A stretch of DNA of 64,000 nucleotides, taken from Hyphomicrobium sp. (GTDB lineage Bacteria > Pseudomonadota > Alphaproteobacteria > Rhizobiales > Hyphomicrobiaceae). The notes under the pieces were generated by a model. The model made no database searches and was not told the origin of the DNA. It saw only the letters and a program-made list of their open reading frames with translations. Below, piece after piece: positions 56,097-63,746 of the stretch. The DNA lies in contig JABFRT010000038.1 in assembly GCA_013141015.1 (NCBI GenBank), positions 1 to 64,000 of the forward strand, written 5' to 3'. Position 1 is the first letter of the stretch; every line of letters begins with the position of its first letter. Both the position numbers and the translations under genes were made by a program.

Positions 56097-56470
56097 GGAA
56101 CCGCGATCAGGGCTGCCGCCACGCGCCGCCTTTCGCCCAGCATAATGTTGTAGGTGCGCGCCGCAGCACCTGTCGACATCGCTTCAAGGCCGATGCCGGC
56201 ATCTGCAAATGCTTTGGTCACGGCCGGCCCCATGAACACTTGGGACCCGCCCGTGCCCAGTAACAACGTGACGGGCGCCTGCAGGCCGGCCAGAACGAAC
56301 GCGAAGTCTTCCACTTGCAAATCTTCAGCGCGCATCACGTCCCACGCGTACACGCCAGACGGCAAACACAGGATCGACCCTTTGTGGCTCATGTCCGCAA
56401 AACGAAAGCCGCCGTTGCCATAAAAGGTCACGGCGGCTTCGTAGGGATATCGCGCAACGCGCGTTGTCAT
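56093..56470 (-). CDS. Mth938-like (NDUFAF3-type) domain protein
   Basis: The 125-residue protein matches the Mth938/DUF498 fold: NGGFRFADMSHKGSILCLPS, LLGTGGSQVFMGPAVTKAF and STGAAARTYNIML. The mitochondrial relative NDUFAF3 helps assemble complex I, and the neighbour at 55275 is NDUFAF6-like. It lies 22 bp after secF and is probably cotranscribed. Confidence 0.85.
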   Translation of the reverse strand: MTTRVARYPYEAAVTFYGNGGFRFADMSHKGSILCLPSGVYAWDVMRAEDLQVEDFAFVLAGLQAPVTLLLGTGGSQVFMGPAVTKAFADAGIGLEAMSTGAAARTYNIMLGERRRVAAALIAVP

Positions 56471-56492
56471 GTTCGCTCGCGAACGCTTTTAA

Positions 56493-57455
56493 TCAAGCCT
56501 TGGCTGGTGCAGCACCCTTGACCGCCTGGTCGCTCCAATCGCGCTTGACGCCGAGGTATCCAAGCAGCGGTGCCGCGATGAAGATCGACGAATAGGTGCC
56601 GATGATCACGCCGACCAGCATGGTGAAGTTGAAGTTGCGGATCACTTCGCCGCCGAAGATATACAGCGCCACCAGCACGGCAATCGCCGTCACACCCGTC
56701 AAAATCGTGCGCGACAGTGTTTCGTTGATCGACAGATTGAGCAACTCGTTCAAATCCATTTTCTTGAACTTGCGCAAATTCTCGCGGATGCGGTCAGACA
56801 CAACCACCGTGTCGTTGACCGAATAGCCGAGAATGGTCAGCAGCGCCGCCACCGTCGACAGATCGAACTCGAATTGGAACAGCGAGAATATGCCGACCGT
56901 CACCAGCACGTCATGCGTCAGCGCCACCACCGCGCCGGCCGCGAACTGCCATTCGAAGCGGAACCAGACGTAAGCGACAATCGCCAGAATACCACACAAC
57001 ACGGCGATGATACCGGTTGTTCTAAGCTCGCTCGACACCGCCGGTCCGACCACTTCAACGCGGCGCTGCGTATAGCCTGAGCCAACCGCCTCAACCACCT
57101 TCTTCAAGGCATCCTGCTGGGCGGCATCTCCACCCGGCTGCTCTTCAATGCGGATCAGCACGTCGGATGGTCCGCCGAACGCCTGTATCTGCACGCCGCC
57201 GAGCCCCAGCTTGCCGAGCTTGTCGCGCAACGCCGATACGTCCGCCGTGCCATTGGTCGCCTGCAACTCGATCATCGAGCCGCCCTTGAAATCGACGCCG
57301 TAATTCAGCCCGCGCGTGAAATAGAGCGCGAGTGACGCCAGCATCGCGACCACCGACAATGCAATCGCCAGGTCCTTGTAGCGCATGAAGGGCAGCCGCA
57401 GGTTATGCGGGAAAAAGTCGATACCCTTAAAATTCGGGATCAGTTTCATCAACAC
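56493..57455 (-). CDS. secF: Protein translocase subunit SecF
   Basis: The 320-residue membrane protein has six transmembrane helices, a periplasmic P1 domain after the first, and family motifs GLNYGVDFKGGSMIEL, TILGYSVNDTVVVSDRIREN and LSRTILTGVTA. It works with SecD to pull preproteins out using the proton gradient. It follows secD by 12 bp. Either of the first two Met codons could be the start. Confidence 0.95.
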   Translation of the reverse strand: MLMKLIPNFKGIDFFPHNLRLPFMRYKDLAIALSVVAMLASLALYFTRGLNYGVDFKGGSMIELQATNGTADVSALRDKLGKLGLGGVQIQAFGGPSDVLIRIEEQPGGDAAQQDALKKVVEAVGSGYTQRRVEVVGPAVSSELRTTGIIAVLCGILAIVAYVWFRFEWQFAAGAVVALTHDVLVTVGIFSLFQFEFDLSTVAALLTILGYSVNDTVVVSDRIRENLRKFKKMDLNELLNLSINETLSRTILTGVTAIAVLVALYIFGGEVIRNFNFTMLVGVIIGTYSSIFIAAPLLGYLGVKRDWSDQAVKGAAPAKA

Positions 57456-57467
57456 GCGAGAAGTCTC

Positions 57468-59087
57468 CTAAACCGGAATTTCGAGCGGGCCGCGGCCCTT
57501 GGGCTGAGCCTTCAGCCAATACGAGATCAACAGCCGCACAACCGTCACCGATGCAAAGATCGACGTCAGAATGCCGATCGTCAGCGTGACGGCGAAGCCG
57601 CGGATCGGACCAGAGCCGAGCCAGAACATGATCATCGCGCAGGTCAGCGTGGTCAGCTGACTGTCAGCGATGGTGATGAACGCGCGCTGGAAGCCTGCAT
57701 CAATAGCGCTGATCGGCGTCTTGCCTGCCCGCAATTCTTCACGGATGCGCTCATAGATCAGCACGTTGGCATCGACCGCCATTGCAACGCCGAGCACCAG
57801 ACCGGCGATGCCGGGCAGCGTCAGCGTCGAGCCGATGGCTGTCATCAGCGCAAGCGTCAGGATCAAGTGAACCAGCAATCCGACAACTGCGAAGATGCCG
57901 AACGTGCCGTAGGCGAGGATCGTCAGCACCACCACCGCGATACCGCCGATGATGCCGGCCGTTTGGCCGGCGGACACAGAGTCGGCGCCGAGCGACGGGC
58001 CAACGGTGCGCTCTTCGACAATCGTCAGCTTGGTCGGCAGCGCGCCCGAACGCAACTGAACCGCAAGACGCGTCGTGCTCTCGACAGAGAAGTTACCGGA
58101 GATTTGTCCCGAACCGCCAAGGATCGGCTCGTTGATGCGTGGCGCGGAGAGCACCTTGTCATCCAGCACAATCGCGAACGGACGGCCGACGTTTTCTTTG
58201 GTGTAAGCGCCGAACTTGCGGGCGCCCGATTGATTGAAGCGGAAATTGATCACCGCCTCGCCGTTTCGGCTATCGAAGCCCGGTTGTGCATCCGCCAGAT
58301 CTTCGCCCGGCACGACCGGCGTTTCGCGCAGCAGGAAATCGCCGCTTTCGTCACCCGTGCCGGCGTAAATCTTATAGCCCGGCGGAACCGCGGTCAGCTT
58401 CGCGTCTTCTGCGCTTGTTGACGGGTGGACTTCATGGAACGTCAGTTTGGCTGTTTCGCCGATCAGCTTCTTCAGTTCCGACGTTTCTTTAAGGCCCGGG
58501 AACTGAATCAGAATGCGGTCCGTTCCCTGACGAACGACAGACGATTCCGAGGTGCCGAGATTGTTGATACGCCGGTTGACGGTTTCAATCGATGACGCCG
58601 CAGCACTCGAAATGCGCGCCTTCATACCCTGATCGGTCGGCTTCAAATTGATCGTGCCGGGTTCCGTGCCTTCGCTGATGTCCAGATCGTTGCCACTAGA
58701 GCCGAGGATCGCATTGCCGATCGGCTGGATCAACTTGCGTAATTCCTTCAAAGCCGCATCTTTGTCTTCGGGCTTCGCCAAACGAACCTGCAATTGCGTG
58801 CCCTGAATGCCAAGGCCAGAGAAACCGATTTTCGCGTCACGCAAAGACCGGCGCACGCTATCGCGCAGATTGGTAACCCAATCCTTCTTGATCTCTTCCT
58901 GGTCCATAGCGAGCAGCAAATGCGCGCCGCCCTGCAGGTCGAGACCAAGGTTCATCTGCTGGCGCGGCACGAACGACGGCCACTTGGCCACCACGTCCTT
59001 GGCGAAGAAATTCGGCAGCGCGAAAACAATTCCCGCCAAGCAGGTGAGCACAATGGCGAGGATCTTCATACGTGAAAAGTGCAGCAT
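57468..59087 (-). CDS. secD: Protein translocase subunit SecD
   Basis: The 539-residue protein starts with one membrane helix, then the P1 domain (MNLGLDLQGGAHLLLAM), a P1-head region and five C-terminal helices with GIAGLVLGVAMAVDANVLIY and ERIREELRAGKTPISAIDAG. The order yajC-secD-secF is standard. The length is slightly below some relatives, as expected for this class. Confidence 0.95.
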   Translation of the reverse strand: MLHFSRMKILAIVLTCLAGIVFALPNFFAKDVVAKWPSFVPRQQMNLGLDLQGGAHLLLAMDQEEIKKDWVTNLRDSVRRSLRDAKIGFSGLGIQGTQLQVRLAKPEDKDAALKELRKLIQPIGNAILGSSGNDLDISEGTEPGTINLKPTDQGMKARISSAAASSIETVNRRINNLGTSESSVVRQGTDRILIQFPGLKETSELKKLIGETAKLTFHEVHPSTSAEDAKLTAVPPGYKIYAGTGDESGDFLLRETPVVPGEDLADAQPGFDSRNGEAVINFRFNQSGARKFGAYTKENVGRPFAIVLDDKVLSAPRINEPILGGSGQISGNFSVESTTRLAVQLRSGALPTKLTIVEERTVGPSLGADSVSAGQTAGIIGGIAVVVLTILAYGTFGIFAVVGLLVHLILTLALMTAIGSTLTLPGIAGLVLGVAMAVDANVLIYERIREELRAGKTPISAIDAGFQRAFITIADSQLTTLTCAMIMFWLGSGPIRGFAVTLTIGILTSIFASVTVVRLLISYWLKAQPKGRGPLEIPV

Positions 59088-59177
59088 ATGTTTTGCTTCT
59101 CTGGTGGCGCGAATCGGGCAGCAGCCGCTGTCTGGGTACGGTCTGCTGTAAGTGCCGCGTCAGGTTGCGGCTTGCGC

Positions 59178-59507
59178 TTATTCCTTGACCGGTTCGCCCT
59201 TGGAGCGAACATCCATCAAGGTGCTCTTGATGATGCGGACCTTGAGGTTGTCTGCGAGTTCGACTTCGACTTCATCGGTCGTGTCGGACACCTTGAGCAC
59301 GCGGCCCACCATGCCGCCCGACGTGATGACGGTATCGCCGCGGCGGACCGCGTTCATGCGTTCCTTGTGTTCCTTGGCGCGGGCGGCCTGCGGGCGGATC
59401 AGGAAGAAATAGAAGATCGCCAGCATCAACAGCATCGGGATCAGCAAGCTGCTGAACGGATCGGCGGCGGGGCCGGCGGCTTGAGCAAAGGCGGGGGATA
59501 CGAACAT
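59178..59507 (-). CDS. yajC: Preprotein translocase accessory subunit YajC
   Basis: The 109-residue protein has a single N-terminal membrane helix (LLIPMLLMLAIFYFFLIRPQ) and the conserved cytoplasmic part KEHKERMNAVRRGDTVITSG. It is the first gene of the yajC-secD-secF group, 90 bp before secD. Confidence 0.93.
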   Translation of the reverse strand: MFVSPAFAQAAGPAADPFSSLLIPMLLMLAIFYFFLIRPQAARAKEHKERMNAVRRGDTVITSGGMVGRVLKVSDTTDEVEVELADNLKVRIIKSTLMDVRSKGEPVKE

Positions 59508-59829
59508 GAGCGGCGTGTCCTATGGAAAAGCGAAATAGCCAACGCGGCTTCTCCCCCGCCCCTGAGCTTCGAGACATTGTCCCGATTTCCCAAGGCCCGG
59601 AGGGCCAGCCGCCAATTTGGCCGGGACTATAGAGACCGGCGGCGGCTTTGCAACCGGGGAGCGGTCGCGACTTGAAGCCTATCAGCGGCAAATGGAGCCT
59701 AAACCACGAAAAACAAGTGAAGCGATCTGCATTCGCCGCCCCGTTGGCATCCCCGCGCCACACCTCTAAGAGTTGCGCATCAGCCGCCAGCGCGCCAGCT
59801 CATCTACCCGTCTCTGCGAAAGTTCCCCT
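59508..59829. other. Divergent intergenic region
   Basis: About 320 bp between yajC (minus) and the DUF815 ATPase gene (plus). No gene, repeat or clear operator is seen. Confidence 0.35.
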
Positions 59830-60684
59830 ATGCCCGATAAGATCCTGCCATCAGACGTGCTGACCCGCATAGCCGAAGCGCTGGAGCGCGCTTACCCGCC
59901 TGCCCCCGCCGCCCCTGATTTCAACGCGGCGCAAGCCTTCGTCTGGCAGGCCGCATCATCGAGCTTCCTCCCCGTCCCTAAGGTCAACCGCATCCCGCTA
60001 TCCCTTCTCAAAGGCATCGACCGGACCAGCGCCATCCTGCTCGACAACACCCGGCGTTTTGCTTCCGGCCTTCCCGCCAACAACGCCCTGCTGTGGGGCG
60101 CACGCGGCATGGGCAAATCGTCCCTCGTCAAAGCCGCCCACGCCGAAGTTTCCGGCGCTGCGCCAAACCTAAAGCTCGTTGAAATCCACCGCGAGGATAT
60201 CGCCACGCTGCCCGCGTGCCTTACCCATCTCAAAGCCAGCAGCAACCGCTTCATCGTGTTCTGCGATGATCTTTCGTTCGACAAGGACGATACCAGTTAC
60301 AAGTCGCTCAAAGCCGTGCTCGAAGGCGGCATTGAAGGCCGCCCCGACAACGTCATCTTTTACGCCACGTCCAACCGCCGCCACCTGATGCCGCGTGAGA
60401 TGGTTGAAAACGAGCGTGCCACGGCAATCAATCCAGCCGAAGCCACGGAAGAAAAAGTTTCGCTCTCGGATCGCTTCGGTTTGTGGCTCGGCTTTCATAA
60501 CGCCAGCCAGGATGACTACCTGGCGATGGTCCGCACCTACGCCGCGCATCACAAACTTGACCTTGCGGATTCGGAATTGACGCGTGACGCTCTCGAATGG
60601 GCAACAACCCGCGGCGCACGTTCAGGCCGTGTGGCGTGGCAGTACATCCTCGATTGCGCAGGGCGCCGAGGGGTGAAGCTGTAG
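59830..60684 (+). CDS. DUF815-family AAA+ ATPase
   Basis: From MPDKILPSDVLTRIAEALER the 284-residue protein has Walker A GARGMGKSSLVKA, Walker B RFIVFCDDLSFD and sensor 1 in NVIFYATSNRRHLMP, the DUF815 pattern. The region of EGGIEGRPDNV is characteristic. Function is unknown. No signal peptide is present, so it is cytosolic. It is alone on the plus strand, divergent from yajC. Confidence 0.85.
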   Translation: MPDKILPSDVLTRIAEALERAYPPAPAAPDFNAAQAFVWQAASSSFLPVPKVNRIPLSLLKGIDRTSAILLDNTRRFASGLPANNALLWGARGMGKSSLVKAAHAEVSGAAPNLKLVEIHREDIATLPACLTHLKASSNRFIVFCDDLSFDKDDTSYKSLKAVLEGGIEGRPDNVIFYATSNRRHLMPREMVENERATAINPAEATEEKVSLSDRFGLWLGFHNASQDDYLAMVRTYAAHHKLDLADSELTRDALEWATTRGARSGRVAWQYILDCAGRRGVKL

Positions 60685-60724
60685 CTCGCAATATTCTAAA
60701 AAACACAGAACCATCGACGCCTTT

Positions 60725-60871
60725 CCTCTCCCTTCGGGAGAGGATGTCACCCCGGCGCGGTAGCGCCAAACCAAAGGGTGACAGGTGAGGGGCTTGAGCC
60801 GGGCCGGTGTTTTGAGTGGGGCAAAGCCCCTCATCCGCCCCTTCGGGGCACCTTCTCCCCATGGGAGAAGG
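60725..60871 (-). repeat. Intergenic mosaic repeat, copy B
   Basis: Inverted relative to copy A (52928-53071) and built of the same blocks: CCTTCTCCC/GGGAGAAGG, GTGCCCCGAAGGGGCGGATG, AAGCCCCTCACCTG, GGCGC-TACC-GCGCC and CCTCTCCCGAAGGGAGAGG. The inner arms are TCACCC and GGGTGA in place of the CCCCGCCC/GGGCGGGG of copy A, so the pairing is kept while the bases change. It lies 40 bp after the DUF815 gene. Confidence 0.75.
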
Positions 60872-60978
60872 ACAACGCATCCACTTCGGCAGTGTCCAAA
60901 ATTACCACGAAGCAGCGTCACGCTCCACCGCAATCAACGTAAACATCAAGCGCTTGTCAGATTGTTCGACACTTTCCG

Positions 60979-61000
60979 CGCCTTTCGGCCGGCTCCGCGA
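60979..61000 (-). repeat. Half copy of the nested hairpin element
   Basis: GCGCCTTTCG followed by GCCGGCTCCGC matches the left arm and left half of the element (minus orientation), but the right half is missing. It abuts copy 2. Confidence 0.5.
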
Positions 61001-61020
61001 AGATCGCTTCAACGAGGCCC

Positions 61021-61062
61021 GTGCCCTGCGGCCGGCTCGCCCCTTGGCGAGTCGCAGGGCAC
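61021..61062 (-). repeat. Nested hairpin element, copy 2
   Basis: In minus orientation: arms GTGCCCTGCG and CGCAGGGCAC (10 bp perfect) around A-CTCGCC-AAGG-GGCGAG-CCGGC. The internal loop A/CCGGC is unchanged while both stems differ from copy 1 with full base pairing. It is downstream of the LysM/M23 gene stop. Confidence 0.85.
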
Positions 61063-61063
61063 C

Positions 61064-61094
61064 ATGAAAAAAGCCGGACCTTGCGATCCGGCTT
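61064..61094 (-). terminator. Rho-independent terminator of the LysM/M23 gene
   Basis: On the minus strand AAGCCGGA pairs with TCCGGCTT (61071-61094), followed by TTTTTT (61065-61070 complement). It ends the transcript of the LysM/M23 gene, after copies 3 and before copy 2 of the hairpin element. Confidence 0.85.
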
Positions 61095-61139
61095 GCAGTC
61101 TTCCCTCATGATTCGCGCGCGGCGAAAGTGTTGTGGTCC

Positions 61140-61180
61140 GCGCCTTCCGGCAGGCTCCGCGAAGCGGAGTCGGAAGGCGC
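61140..61180 (-). repeat. Nested hairpin element, copy 3
   Basis: In minus orientation: arms GCGCCTTCCG and CGGAAGGCGC (10 bp perfect) around A-CTCCGC-TTC-GCGGAG-CCTGC. The inner stem equals copy 1; the loop has one change (CCTGC). It lies 15 bp downstream of the LysM/M23 stop codon, upstream of its terminator. Confidence 0.85.
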
Positions 61181-61194
61181 AAAGAGAGTGTAAC

Positions 61195-62640
61195 TCACAT
61201 CTTCTCCATGAACGGCGTCGGATCGACGGGCTTTGATCCCTGACGCAATTCGAAGTGAACCTGCGGCTGATCAACCGTGCCGGTTTTGCCGGCCTTGCCG
61301 ATCACCTGGCCGCGCTTGACCTTGTCGCCGCGCTTGACCAGCAATTCGTCGTTGTGGGCATACGCCGTCACCCAACCGTTGTCGTGGCGCAGCAGCACAA
61401 GGTTGCCGTAGCCTTTCAGCTCGCTGCCCGAGTAGGCAACGACGCCGCTTTCGGCGGCATGCACATCCGTGCCAAGCGGCACCGACATGTTGATGCCGTC
61501 GTTGTGCGTACCGTCTGGGCGCCCACCGAAGCCTGCAATCACGCGGCCAGAGACCGGCCAACGCAACTTTGAAGAATCGACAGCTTGAGCGGCCGCCTGC
61601 GGTGCCGCTGCCGCAACCTTATCGGCTTTGACGGCAGGAGCTGCTTTCACTTCCGGCGACGCGTCGGTTGCCTTGTCATTCAAGGCCGCGACTTGCTTGC
61701 CGGAATTGATAACCGTCGGCACCGTGTTGGTGTTCTGTGACATACGCGGCGCAACAGGTGCCGCTACAGGCGCGACCGGCTGAGCCAGCGTTTCTGCCGC
61801 GGCGATTGGTGCAGCACCGGCTGGAACTTTAAGCACCGTGCCCGGCTTCACTTTGCGCGGATCGCTGATGCCATTGACGTTCTGCAACTCCGAGAAGTTG
61901 ACCCGGTTGGCACGCGCGATCTTGTAGACGGAATCGCCCGGCTGCACGGTGTAGGTGCTGTTGTACTTGGCCAGCAGCTCCGGCGACGGCGGCGTCATCG
62001 GAACCGGCGGCGCGACGGGAGCCGCGGCAACAGCTGGCGCCGCTGCCATCGCGGACGGTGCGGCCGCTGACTTATGCGATCCGCCTGCTGCCGGAATAAT
62101 CAGCTTCTGGCCCGGCTTCAGGTTCGGGCTGGTCATGGCGTTGGCGGCCATCAGTTCAGCCAGCGACACGTGATGGCGCTTTGAGATGCCATAGAGCGTA
62201 TCGCCCGGCTGCACGTCGATCGTTTCGCCGCTGCCGGCCGCAACAGGTGCAGCAGCCGCCGGCGCATAGGCCTGACCGGCAGGCGCAGGCGCGGTTGGCG
62301 AACGCTTCCAGCTCTGATCTGTGTAGGGGCGGGCGACCGGCGGGGCCGGCGTTGGCTCAGGCAATGCCGCCACTTCAACTGTCTTCGCGCCAGCGCCATA
62401 AGGCCCGCGCGGCGTCGAATGGGCGACAGGGTTTGAATAATCGGACGCTGAGCGCACAGGCTCCGACGGGGCCGGGGCGGCGCTTTCAGGCGGATCATTG
62501 AGATTGAAAGACGAGCTATCGAAGCGCGTCACATCTGCGCTGCAGCCACTGGCTGCGATAGCAGCGAAAACGATTGCGGCACACTGCGGTGTTTTGAGGC
62601 CAAAACAAACGCGACGGCCAAAGCCCGATAAATACATCAT
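61195..62640 (-). CDS. LysM/M23 (LytM) lipoprotein, NlpD/DipM-like
   Basis: From MMYLSGFGRRVCFGLKTP the 481-residue precursor has a lipobox (IAASGCS), two LysM domains (VQPGDTLYGISKRH near residue 155 and VQPGDSVYKIARANR near 240), a Pro/Ala linker and a C-terminal M23/LytM domain. The first zinc motif is altered: HxGxD is HNDGIN here, with Asn in place of the metal-binding Asp, while the later AYAHND and VHFELR remain. Such degenerate LytM factors (EnvC, NlpD, DipM) activate amidases for septal peptidoglycan splitting. A CtrA-type box precedes the gene. A cell-division role is inferred. Confidence 0.85.
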   Translation of the reverse strand: MMYLSGFGRRVCFGLKTPQCAAIVFAAIAASGCSADVTRFDSSSFNLNDPPESAAPAPSEPVRSASDYSNPVAHSTPRGPYGAGAKTVEVAALPEPTPAPPVARPYTDQSWKRSPTAPAPAGQAYAPAAAAPVAAGSGETIDVQPGDTLYGISKRHHVSLAELMAANAMTSPNLKPGQKLIIPAAGGSHKSAAAPSAMAAAPAVAAAPVAPPVPMTPPSPELLAKYNSTYTVQPGDSVYKIARANRVNFSELQNVNGISDPRKVKPGTVLKVPAGAAPIAAAETLAQPVAPVAAPVAPRMSQNTNTVPTVINSGKQVAALNDKATDASPEVKAAPAVKADKVAAAAPQAAAQAVDSSKLRWPVSGRVIAGFGGRPDGTHNDGINMSVPLGTDVHAAESGVVAYSGSELKGYGNLVLLRHDNGWVTAYAHNDELLVKRGDKVKRGQVIGKAGKTGTVDQPQVHFELRQGSKPVDPTPFMEKM

Positions 62641-62681
62641 GGTACGCACCTCTACTCGCACCATCCATTAACCTTCATCTG

Positions 62682-62697
62682 GTTAACGGGGGGTTAA
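62682..62697 (-). promoter_or_regulatory. CtrA-type binding site upstream of the LysM/M23 gene
   Basis: On the minus strand the sequence is TTAA-CCCCCCG-TTAAC, an exact match to the CtrA consensus TTAA-N7-TTAAC. It lies about 42-57 bp upstream of the start codon. A further TTAA half-site lies about 10 bp downstream. CtrA is the alphaproteobacterial cell-cycle regulator. Confidence 0.65.
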
Positions 62698-62909
62698 AGC
62701 CCCCCGGCCTGGTTGCGAATTCCCGTCTGCCCTCTTGGGGCTCATCCCGGGTTGGTCGCGTTACCGGCCGTCGTCAGTGGTCAGCGGAAAAGTGAAACGC
62801 GGCGTCATCCGGGGGAATGAGCCATGATCCCAGATAAACTTCGATTGCGCTTAATTCACGGAGGGATTTCGTCAAACCGGCGGCTTTTGCGAAGCCTGTG
62901 CAACAAGTG
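62698..62909. other. Intergenic region between surE and the LysM/M23 gene
   Basis: Where pcm is found in many relatives there is only non-coding DNA. A short frame (about 62824-62913, 29 codons) on the plus strand is not supported. Confidence 0.4.
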
Positions 62910-63695
62910 TTAGCCGCCCGCCGCCGAGTCCAAGCCAAGCCGCGCGGCGATCCGCGAGAGCCCGTCGCGGTCGGTCAGATCGAGGCTCAAGGGCGTCACA
63001 GAAATTTTTGCTTCCGCCACTGCCGCCAGATCCGTGCCCGGCAAAAGCGTCGACTTGCGGCGCTCAAATCCAAACCAGAAATACGGCGTGCCCCACGGGT
63101 CAGACCGGCTATCGATATTGAGCAGCGCCGCATCGCGCACGCCTTGCGTGGTGACCGCAATGCCCGCCACATCATCCGGAGCAACGTCTGGGAAGTTGAT
63201 GTTGATGAGCGATCCCGGCTGCCACGGCGCGGCGATCAGTTTTGAAATCAACGACGGCGCGTGCGCGAGTGCGGTCTCCCACAACGCGCGGCGGCTGCCT
63301 TCCTCAAAGCCCATCATCAGCGACAACGCAATCGAACGGATGCCGAGGATCGTGCCTTCCATCGCCGCCGCAATCGTGCCCGAATAGGTGATATCGTCTG
63401 CCAAGTTCGAGCCGTGATTGATGCCCGACAATATCAGCGTTGGTGGTTTGTCCTTCAACAGATGACGGACCGCCATAATCACGCAATCGGTCGGCGTACC
63501 GGCAACCGCAAACGTGCGCTCATCAATTGTGCGCAGCCGGAGCGGCGTGTGCAGCGTCATCGAATGCGAGGTGCCGGACTGATTGGTCTCGGGCGCCACT
63601 GTCCACACGTCGGGCGACAAGCCCAGCGCAATGGCTTTGAGAACCTCTAGCCCCTTGGCATGAATGCCGTCGTCGTTGGTGATCAGTATTCGCAT
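62910..63695 (-). CDS. surE: 5'/3'-nucleotidase SurE
   Basis: The 261-residue protein starts MRILITNDDGIHAKGLEVLK (metal-binding NDDG at residues 7-10) and has PETNQSGTSHSMTL, VAGTPTDCVIMAV, LSGINHGSNLADDITYSGTI and IALSLMMGF. SurE dephosphorylates nucleoside monophosphates and polyphosphates in stationary phase. It is 50 bp after serS on the same strand. In many alphaproteobacteria pcm follows; here the next gene is the LysM/M23 lipoprotein. Confidence 0.95.
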   Translation of the reverse strand: MRILITNDDGIHAKGLEVLKAIALGLSPDVWTVAPETNQSGTSHSMTLHTPLRLRTIDERTFAVAGTPTDCVIMAVRHLLKDKPPTLILSGINHGSNLADDITYSGTIAAAMEGTILGIRSIALSLMMGFEEGSRRALWETALAHAPSLISKLIAAPWQPGSLININFPDVAPDDVAGIAVTTQGVRDAALLNIDSRSDPWGTPYFWFGFERRKSTLLPGTDLAAVAEAKISVTPLSLDLTDRDGLSRIAARLGLDSAAGG

Positions 63696-63703
63696 TTTTC
63701 ATG

Positions 63704-63744
63704 GCACCCGGCGACTCCCCTGTGGGGAGCCGGCCGCCGGGTGC
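63704..63744 (+). repeat. Nested hairpin element, copy 4
   Basis: Arms GCACCCGGCG and CGCCGGGTGC (10 bp perfect) around A-CTCCCC-TGT-GGGGAG-CCGGC. It lies between the serS stop and the surE start on the opposite strand orientation, so it is in the serS-surE transcript in antisense form. Confidence 0.85.
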
Positions 63745-63746
63745 GG

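Noticed and set aside
57405-58421. Plus-strand frame of 338 codons opposite secD
   Set aside because: Antisense shadow of secD; its sequence is Arg/Gln/His-rich and has no domain.
62824-62913. Short plus-strand frame with faint resemblance to the start of Pcm
   Set aside because: Pcm would be expected on the minus strand with surE; the resemblance covers fewer than 25 residues and is likely chance.
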